From assembly GCA_934726455.1 (NCBI GenBank), contig CAKVDS010000004.1:1-64000 (forward strand): a stretch of 64,000 nt of DNA, read 5' to 3'. Positions 58,154-64,000 of this stretch are shown here, in pieces; the first letter of the stretch is position 1, and each line of letters begins with the position of its first letter. The notes under the pieces are model-generated. The model made no database searches. It was not told the origin of the DNA and saw nothing but the letters and a program-made list of their open reading frames with translations. Source of the stretch: an uncultured Bacteroidales bacterium (GTDB lineage: Bacteria; Bacteroidota; Bacteroidia; Bacteroidales; UBA932). A program made the translations under genes and the position numbers.

Positions 58154-59809
58154 TCATTCCTCCTTTAGTAACTTGCGAATATATGTTCCCAAATTGACAT
58201 CATGCTCTCCCAGCCCCAGTTTCTTTCTGATCTCGCTGCTGTTGTTGAAGTGGCTCTTCAGTTGGATATATTCCCCGATCTCTTTTCCTTTCAGTCCCAA
58301 TGCATACAGGCAGCAATAGTTTATTTCCCATTCGTTCAAACCACGGTCTTCAAGGTGCTTGATGAATTTGGGATGACTGCCCGCGAATGCCAACCGGGTG
58401 GAAGACATGAAAACCTCCTTATTCGCGACAAGCTTCTCCATCTCTTGATTCACCTTTCTATCCATGTCTCTGTTGTCGGTTATATACGCCAAGAAGAAGC
58501 GGTTAAGCAATGCCAGCCTTTCCGACAACGCGTTTTTCGCAGCTCCTCCAAGTTCGTTATTACGTTCAAGAAGCTCAGTCAGACTATCCCTTTCCTGTTC
58601 TATCTGATTATATAACAGCCTGTATTTTTCCTTCTCTTGTTTCGCCAACTCGGATTCGACAGTTTTCACTTTCAATCTGTACCGGACTATGACGAGCAAT
58701 GAAAGGAATATAATGAGGACTACCATGGCGGCCAGCACCCGGCGGTCGCTCCGCTCTTTGTCCTGGATGTTCTTTACTTCCAAAGAATGCCTTTCCTCAA
58801 TAAACTCAATGTCAGCCTTTGACTTCTCGTAGTCCAAGGAATCCGTCATCTTGACGTACTTGAGATATCCATCCAAAGCTTTTTTATATTCCCCTCTATG
58901 CTTGTGAATATCCGCAAGCAGCGCATAATATCGAACCCGTTGCTGGACGTTGGGAATTTTATTCACGCGTTTGACGGCATCCAGAGCCAAATCCGCGTCT
59001 CCGATATTCAGATAAGCATAAGAAACTGAAAGCCAATCAATATAACTTGAATCCACAGTGTCAATATAAATGCCGAGGATTCGCCTGACCTCATCGACCC
59101 GGTCCGGCCTGAGACTCGTCAGGAATATGATATAGTTTGAATAGAAATAGCCTTTTATCCACATGCTGCATTTCTCAAGGCCATTCTGTCCTATTGAAAT
59201 GTAATGTTCCGCCTGTTCGGCATCACCGATTATCGTATAGACATTGATTATGCTGGCTATGCAATTAATGTAGCTGCTGGTCTTGCCGCATTCCCGGAAA
59301 TAATCGCCCGCCTCATTGTAGGTCGAGATACATTTATCCCACTCAAACACCTTGTTGTATATTCCTCCTTGGGTGAACAGTATCCTTGCCTTTGTCAGCT
59401 TGTCGTCGGATTCTTTCCCTTCTGACAACGCTGATACAAAACACTCCATGGCCAAAGCATCATTCCCTTGATTCTGGTAGATGCGTCCTTGGTAATAATA
59501 TGTACGCAACTTGTCGGTAGCCGATCCGCCTTTGTGCTCGTAATAATCAATGGCCGGTTGCAGAACCTCGAAATCAGTCTTGTCAATAACATTCTTATCC
59601 AACGCCATAGAGTAGAGCAAAGCGTGTTTGGCTTTCTCCTCTTTGCCGGACAACCCGTATATATTCATTTGTTCCAGCACAGCCAGAGCGCTGTCTGGCC
59701 TTTCCTCGATGTATGATTCCACCTGAGAAAGAGTCTCCCAGCAGTGCGAATGACTATTACAAGAGAGCAAACAAACCGCCAAGATGGCGACAGATAGGTA
59801 ATGTTTCAT
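58154..59809 (-). CDS. TPR-type membrane regulator with C-terminal HTH
   Basis: 551 residues from MKHYLSVAILAVCLLSC, a lipoprotein-like signal; a start ten codons earlier is possible. Residues about 20-350 are TPR repeats ('RTYYYQGRIYQNQGNDALAM', 'YAYLNIGDADLALDAV'), then a transmembrane helix ('VLAAMVVLIIFLSLLVIV'), a coiled coil ('ELAKQEKEKYRLLYNQIEQE') and a C-terminal helix-turn-helix ('LNEWEINYCCLYALGLKGKE', 'NNSSEIRKKLGLG'). Such proteins sense in the periplasm and regulate transcription at the membrane. It is divergent from the receptor gene, its likely target. Confidence 0.78.
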   Translation of the reverse strand: MKHYLSVAILAVCLLSCNSHSHCWETLSQVESYIEERPDSALAVLEQMNIYGLSGKEEKAKHALLYSMALDKNVIDKTDFEVLQPAIDYYEHKGGSATDKLRTYYYQGRIYQNQGNDALAMECFVSALSEGKESDDKLTKARILFTQGGIYNKVFEWDKCISTYNEAGDYFRECGKTSSYINCIASIINVYTIIGDAEQAEHYISIGQNGLEKCSMWIKGYFYSNYIIFLTSLRPDRVDEVRRILGIYIDTVDSSYIDWLSVSYAYLNIGDADLALDAVKRVNKIPNVQQRVRYYALLADIHKHRGEYKKALDGYLKYVKMTDSLDYEKSKADIEFIEERHSLEVKNIQDKERSDRRVLAAMVVLIIFLSLLVIVRYRLKVKTVESELAKQEKEKYRLLYNQIEQERDSLTELLERNNELGGAAKNALSERLALLNRFFLAYITDNRDMDRKVNQEMEKLVANKEVFMSSTRLAFAGSHPKFIKHLEDRGLNEWEINYCCLYALGLKGKEIGEYIQLKSHFNNSSEIRKKLGLGEHDVNLGTYIRKLLKEE

Positions 59810-60040
59810 ATACTTCCAGACAGTTTCTTTAGATCGCATGTAAATGTACTTGTATTTTATTGTTCCTCCAAATCTTTATATTCGTTATGATTCAGGTAGT
59901 GTGGATATTCAATGGATAGATTAAAGAAATATTCACAGATCTTAAACCTTGTTTATACATCTCTTTGTAATTACTTGAATATCACGGTTATATATTGAGT
60001 TATATTAAACAAAACATTTCCTGCTGAAATAGATCAGTTG

Positions 60041-60048
60041 TAATTTTG
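60041..60048 (+). promoter_or_regulatory. -7 promoter box of the receptor gene
   Basis: TAATTTTG with a TTTC element about 20 bases upstream. It rules out an in-frame TTG start at 60046, so the ATG at 60070 is used. The rest of the 260-base gap 59810-60069 is A/T-rich and shows no gene. Confidence 0.6.
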
Positions 60049-60069
60049 CTCAAAACTGAATATGATGAC

Positions 60070-62346
60070 ATGAGAAGAGCCCTGTACATTTTTGTCTTAT
60101 CAAGCATGTTTTTCTGCTTTAACCAAAATGCGTACTCACAGGAAAGCATAAGAGGTAAGGTCGTAGACACGGAGGTGAATCCGATTGTCGGTGTGAACTG
60201 CGTTCTTTATAGCTTGCCCGATTCCACACAAGTTGCAGGGACGACAACAGATCTTGACGGTTTCTTTGAGATGAAGGTCAAGGAGAACAAGGAGTACCTG
60301 CTTCAAATCTCATTTGTGGGTTATGAGACGTTAAACCGCGTTTGCCTTCCCGGGAATCTTGGAGAGATGGTTCTGAATGAAGACACTTTGTTGCTTGATG
60401 AAGTGGTTGTCACTCCCCAGATTCTGAGCACCTTCGGGAACAAGGACCAATTGATGCTGAGCGGAAGTGCAAAGAAAGTCGGGAATAATGCGTTGGATGC
60501 CATCGGAAGCCTGCCTCAGTTCAAAACCAATGCCCCAAGCGGAGATCTTGTCACGGTGGACAACAAGAGCTTACTTGTGTTGATCGATGGGATGCGAAGG
60601 TCTGCACGTGACCTGATGCTGTTGAAAGCCGATGACATCAAGAACATTGTTTTTTACAGCGACCCTCCTGCGAGATACGCGCACGAGAACATCGGAGCCG
60701 TCGTAGACGTGACGACCAAGAAGAGAACCGACAGACTCTACAGCCTGTACCTTGACACTAAAAACAGCGTCACAACCGGCTATGGCACAGATATGCTGTC
60801 AATGGCTTACATGGATTCCTTGAATATGTTCACGGTGGCATACTTCATCGACTACCGCGCTCTGAACAAGAACCGGATGAACAACACTTATTCCTATTCC
60901 GACAGGAAGAATGAATATAAAGGCGTTTCCGGTGATTACAAAGGCCGGTATCATATCGGCCAAGTGGCGTATCAACGCTATCAGGGCAGGAATCTTTTCA
61001 ATGCCAATGTGGAGTATCGCAAGTCTCCCGGCAGGCAGGAATATTCACAGAAACTGATCGGCTCGGGCGGGTCCTCTTTGGCCAATGCGCGTAGGCTTGA
61101 GAGTGAATATTCATCTGTTTCCGCTGATCTTTATTATGCGCGTCAATTCAATGGAAGTAGGAGCGTCTCATTCAATGTGCTGAATACCTATTACACTTCT
61201 GAATCTGATAATATGCTGTCAAGCGATGTCGGAGGGTACGCGTTCAACAATCATATTGATAATGAATCATATTCATTGATCGCGGAGGCACTGTTCAGCG
61301 ACAAGGTTTGGAAAGGGGATTTCAACCTTGGAGCATATTACCAGTATAAAAACCTCGGGCAGACATATAATTACATTGAAAAATCCACTGTCGGGACTCA
61401 CAAGGAATATGTTTACGCTGATTACAGCAATTCAGTGGGAATATTCTCATACAATTTCGGTCTTGGACTGGAAAACAATCATTATCAGACAGCAGCGGAT
61501 GAGACTTACAACTATCTGGTGTTCCGTCCGTCGCTGGCCTTGAACCTGCAATGCAGCAAGCATTCCGCGATGAGGCTGACAGCTTCGGTCAACTCGTCCG
61601 TGCCGAACATCGGTGATCTGACAAACAGTGTCGTGACCATCGACGAGCGTTTCTACGCACAAGGTAACACGGGTTTGAAACCGTATTATTACTATTACGC
61701 GAATCTGAGCTATAAGTATGCATCAGAGGATGGGACAATCTATCTCGCTCCGTCTGTGTCATATTCATACTACCCGGATAAGAATATGCCGACGTTGTTT
61801 GCAGAAGGTGGAAATATCATAAGACGAATGGCAAGCGTCAATGATGTGCACAGTTTACAGGCATCAATATCATTGAGTTATAAGCCGATGAAATGGCTCG
61901 CTTTCCAGCCTTTCTACAATTATGAACACCTGAAATACAGTACTCAAAATCGGCTGGTGAACCATAATCTTCATAACGTGGGCATAAGTGTCCAATTGTT
62001 GCCGGAGAATTGGCAGATTATATGGAACGCGAACCTTCCCATGATATTGGTCAACGGTGATATTTACACCAGAACCGGATTCAACACAACGGCATCTGTA
62101 TTATACAAATTCAAATCAATGTCCGTGGGATTGGAATATGTACATAATCCCAATCCGACAAAGTCCTACGCTGACATAAATGGATTCAGATATTCAGAAG
62201 AGACCAAGTGGGGTAATCTCAAGAATCTCATTTCAGTGAAGTTCACTTATTACCTTTACAAAGGCAAGTCCCGTGGCCATGCCGGAAAACGCATCAGAAA
62301 TGCCGACAATGATTCCGGACTTACTGATTCCAACACAGCCAAATAA
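60070..62346 (+). CDS. CarboxypepD_reg/TonB-plug outer-membrane receptor-like protein
   Basis: 758 residues with a signal peptide ending 'NQNAYSQ'. Residues about 25-115 are a carboxypeptidase-regulatory-like domain ('SIRGKVVDTEVNPIVGVNCV'), ending with 'LLLDEVVVTPQ', then a plug domain ('LLVLIDGMRRSARDLMLLKA', 'IVFYSDPPARYAHENIGAVV'), and about 500 residues of beta-barrel of the OMP_b-brl_3 type. No SusD partner is encoded next to it, so it is not a classic Sus pair. It may export or take up an unknown compound. Base composition is lower in GC than neighbouring core genes. Confidence 0.8.
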   Translation: MRRALYIFVLSSMFFCFNQNAYSQESIRGKVVDTEVNPIVGVNCVLYSLPDSTQVAGTTTDLDGFFEMKVKENKEYLLQISFVGYETLNRVCLPGNLGEMVLNEDTLLLDEVVVTPQILSTFGNKDQLMLSGSAKKVGNNALDAIGSLPQFKTNAPSGDLVTVDNKSLLVLIDGMRRSARDLMLLKADDIKNIVFYSDPPARYAHENIGAVVDVTTKKRTDRLYSLYLDTKNSVTTGYGTDMLSMAYMDSLNMFTVAYFIDYRALNKNRMNNTYSYSDRKNEYKGVSGDYKGRYHIGQVAYQRYQGRNLFNANVEYRKSPGRQEYSQKLIGSGGSSLANARRLESEYSSVSADLYYARQFNGSRSVSFNVLNTYYTSESDNMLSSDVGGYAFNNHIDNESYSLIAEALFSDKVWKGDFNLGAYYQYKNLGQTYNYIEKSTVGTHKEYVYADYSNSVGIFSYNFGLGLENNHYQTAADETYNYLVFRPSLALNLQCSKHSAMRLTASVNSSVPNIGDLTNSVVTIDERFYAQGNTGLKPYYYYYANLSYKYASEDGTIYLAPSVSYSYYPDKNMPTLFAEGGNIIRRMASVNDVHSLQASISLSYKPMKWLAFQPFYNYEHLKYSTQNRLVNHNLHNVGISVQLLPENWQIIWNANLPMILVNGDIYTRTGFNTTASVLYKFKSMSVGLEYVHNPNPTKSYADINGFRYSEETKWGNLKNLISVKFTYYLYKGKSRGHAGKRIRNADNDSGLTDSNTAK

Positions 62347-62370
62347 CATCAGCCGTGAGATTTCATTTTA

Positions 62371-62407
62371 TTAGTAAGCGGCAAAAAAATAAGTTGCCGC
62401 TTACTAA
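62371..62407. terminator. 14-bp perfect hairpin at the right end of the insertion
   Basis: TTAGTAAGCGGCAA (62371-62384) and its exact complement (62394-62407) flank a 9-base A-rich loop. It can stop the rightward receptor transcript and lies directly at the edge of the yggS repeat, so it may also mark the end of the inserted segment. Confidence 0.55.
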
Positions 62408-62412
62408 AGAAT

Positions 62413-63090
62413 TCAATACTGCCTCTCGCCGAAAATAGCCGTGCCGATACGAACCATTGTGGCCCCGTATTCTATCGCAATGCGCCAGTCCTCGGACATC
62501 CCTATGGAGAGTTCCTTGAAATCTTCGTGCTCAGGGAAAAGGTCCTTGAGATAAGAGAAGAAATGGCTGATCCTGGCGAAGTCGGCTCGGATGTCGTCTT
62601 CGTTGTCGGTATGGGTGGCCATCCCCATCAGGCCGCAGAACCGGACATTGCGGTAGTTGTCCGCCTTGAAAAGAATGTCGAGGATCTCCTCCTCCACGAA
62701 GCCCTGCTTCGTCTGCTCGGCTCCGATATGCATCTCAAGCAGGACAGGTATCACCTTGCCGTTCTTACTTCCCCATTCATTGACATCATCCAAGAGGTGC
62801 CGGCTGTCGATTGACTCGACCATGTCGGCATACGGGAGGACCAGTTTGAGTTTGTTGGTCTGGAGGTGGCCGATGAAATGCCAGATGAACTCCTCGCGGG
62901 GGATGCCGAGCCGCCCGTGGATCTCCTCGATCTTCTGCGCGAACTCCTGAGGCCGGTTCTCACCGAAGCGGTGCTGCCCCGCATGATAGGCTTCCATTAT
63001 GGCCTCGACCGGATGGAATTTGGAAACTGCCACCAGTTTGACTTCCGGCGGCAGTTCCTTCAAAATATTGTCTATGTTTTCCTTTATCAT
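62413..63090 (-). CDS. yggS: YggS-family PLP homeostasis protein
   Basis: 225 residues from [20 protein letters not shown]. The PLP lysine is Lys24 in '[10 protein letters not shown]', with '[18 protein letters not shown]' and '[20 protein letters not shown]' as family motifs. It balances pyridoxal phosphate and has no known catalytic reaction. A longer frame into yidC is rejected because the ATG at 63090 lies two bases after the yidC stop. Its last 45 bases are duplicated at 58086. Confidence 0.93.
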   Translation of the reverse strand: MIKENIDNILKELPPEVKLVAVSKFHPVEAIMEAYHAGQHRFGENRPQEFAQKIEEIHGRLGIPREEFIWHFIGHLQTNKLKLVLPYADMVESIDSRHLLDDVNEWGSKNGKVIPVLLEMHIGAEQTKQGFVEEEILDILFKADNYRNVRFCGLMGMATHTDNEDDIRADFARISHFFSYLKDLFPEHEDFKELSIGMSEDWRIAIEYGATMVRIGTAIFGERQY

Positions 63091-63092
63091 GC

Positions 63093-64000
63093 CTAACGGC
63101 GTTTCTGCTGTTGTTTGAGCTGCTGCTCCTGCATCCTCTGCACTTCTTCCAGCTTCTGCTGCCACTTGCTCTTAGGCAGCGGCTTGCCTTCGGAAGCGCG
63201 GACCTTCTCCAAGATGGCATCTTTGTTTATGGACTTGCGTATCAGCCATGTCTGAAGAATCGATATCAACTGGGAGAGAAGATAATAGTAACTCAAGGCG
63301 GCAGAGAGGCTGTTGCAGATGAAGAACATCATTATAGGCATCATCCACAGACTCATGAACCTCATTGATGCCGCACTCGGATCGTTGGCGTTCGGCTGCG
63401 AAGACATCGTCAGTTTGGAGTACACCCACATCGTCACAGCCATGAGAAGCGCAAAGAGCGACAGGTGATCACCAAGAATCGGAATCCGTACACCGTAATC
63501 TATGATGGAGTCGTATGCCGAAAGGTCATGACACCACAAGAACGACTGCTGACGCAGCTCGATGGATGCAGGGAAGAAGCGGAACATGGCCCAGAGTATA
63601 GGGAATGTCAGAAGCATCGGAAGACATCCGCCCATCGGACTGACTCCGGCCCGCTTGTAGAGGGCCATCGTCGCCTGCTGCTTCTTGAGCATCTCCTGCT
63701 GGTTGTCTGTGTGCGGATACTTGGCGTTGATCTTGTCAAGTTCCGGCTTCAGGGCAGCCATCTTGGCCGAAGACGCATAGGACTTGTAGGTCAGAGGGAA
63801 GACCACAATCTTGATCACAAGCGTCATGAGAAGGATGATCAGACCGAAGTTGCTGATGAAACGGCTGAAAAAGTCGAACATCGGGATGATCGCATACTTG
63901 GTGAACCAGCCGACAAGCCAACCCCCGAGAGGGATTATCTTCTCATATTTCTGATCGTAACTCTTAAGTGTCTTGTAGTCATTCGGGCCGAAATAAAACT
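63093..64000 (-). CDS. yidC: Membrane protein insertase YidC (partial, 5' end outside window)
   Basis: The C-terminal ~302 residues are present. 'FGLIILLMTLVIKIVVFPLT' and 'RAGVSPMGGCLPMLLTFPIL' followed by 'WAMFRFFPASIELRQQSFLW' are the conserved Oxa1/YidC core, with the hydrophilic groove arginine in the first helix pair. The tail 'RMQEQQLKQQQKRR' is basic and coiled. It inserts proteins into the inner membrane. It is co-transcribed with yggS downstream. Confidence 0.95.
   Translation of the reverse strand, partial: FYFGPNDYKTLKSYDQKYEKIIPLGGWLVGWFTKYAIIPMFDFFSRFISNFGLIILLMTLVIKIVVFPLTYKSYASSAKMAALKPELDKINAKYPHTDNQQEMLKKQQATMALYKRAGVSPMGGCLPMLLTFPILWAMFRFFPASIELRQQSFLWCHDLSAYDSIIDYGVRIPILGDHLSLFALLMAVTMWVYSKLTMSSQPNANDPSAASMRFMSLWMMPIMMFFICNSLSAALSYYYLLSQLISILQTWLIRKSINKDAILEKVRASEGKPLPKSKWQQKLEEVQRMQEQQLKQQQKRR

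Noticed and set aside
58068..62460. Transposon origin for the yggS-flanked segment
   Set aside because: There is no transposase, no inverted terminal repeat was seen, and the flanking repeat is a 45-bp gene end with mismatches, too long and too diverged for a target-site duplication.

Overview
The window comes from a chromosome of the phylum Bacteroidota, order Bacteroidales. The reasons are: repeated promoters of the TAnnTTTG (-7) type, weak or absent Shine-Dalgarno sequences, families largely confined to the phylum (DUF4493 and PCMD lipoproteins, fimbrillin-like proteins, NigD-like protein, DUF3791/DUF3990, CarboxypepD_reg receptors), and a short 286-residue RpoD. GC looks moderately high (mid 50s by eye), which would fit an Alistipes/Rikenellaceae-like genome, but the genus is a guess.

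Layout. 1-6.2 kb: a leftward operon of surface lipoproteins (fimbrillin-like, DUF4493, DUF4493, DUF4493-PCMD) ending in an outer-membrane barrel cut by the window edge. 6.3-7.8 kb: a small degraded integration site beside tRNA-Ser(GGA), with a candidate small RNA, a GARPGAGRK small protein and an integrase fragment. 7.8-24.3 kb: core genes, namely two GT2 glycosyltransferases, Tex, a ClC channel, a YgiQ radical SAM protein, argS, rpoD, a DegP/HtrA protease, dnaN, an exonuclease, a fumarylacetoacetase-like relic, nhaA and tRNA-Thr(CGT). 24.3-29.3 kb: a GH51 arabinofuranosidase and a NigD-like/ECF sigma/anti-sigma-barrel operon. 29.4-44.6 kb: a PPi-type phosphofructokinase, then the rightward operon ligA-yihY-relA/spoT-lipoprotein-barrel-ispG, then the leftward operon C1 peptidase-pssA-lipoprotein-exonuclease-rlmI.

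44.75-54.85 kb is an accessory (defence-type) island. It has a type III restriction-modification pair in its centre, a DUF3791/DUF3990/DUF3791-like module, a broken rhuM gene and a helicase remnant. It is bordered by two 430-residue AAA/DUF4143 ATPases that are transcribed outwards in opposite directions. Several genes here are internally deleted or cut, so the island is a mosaic in decay; mod and res look intact. 55-58.1 kb: gapA, surE, lpxB. 58.13-62.41 kb is a second insertion, a TPR/HTH envelope-spanning regulator divergent from a TonB-type receptor. It lies between a 45-bp copy of the 3' end of yggS and the intact yggS gene. The window ends inside yidC.

The strongest leads are the yggS-flanked regulator/receptor insertion, the mosaic restriction island with its paired hairpin repeats and compositionally distinct target-recognition segment, and an operon in which an anti-sigma-like N-terminus, a transmembrane helix and an outer-membrane barrel are on one polypeptide next to an ECF sigma factor. 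All family names rest on reading the protein sequences; no database search was possible.
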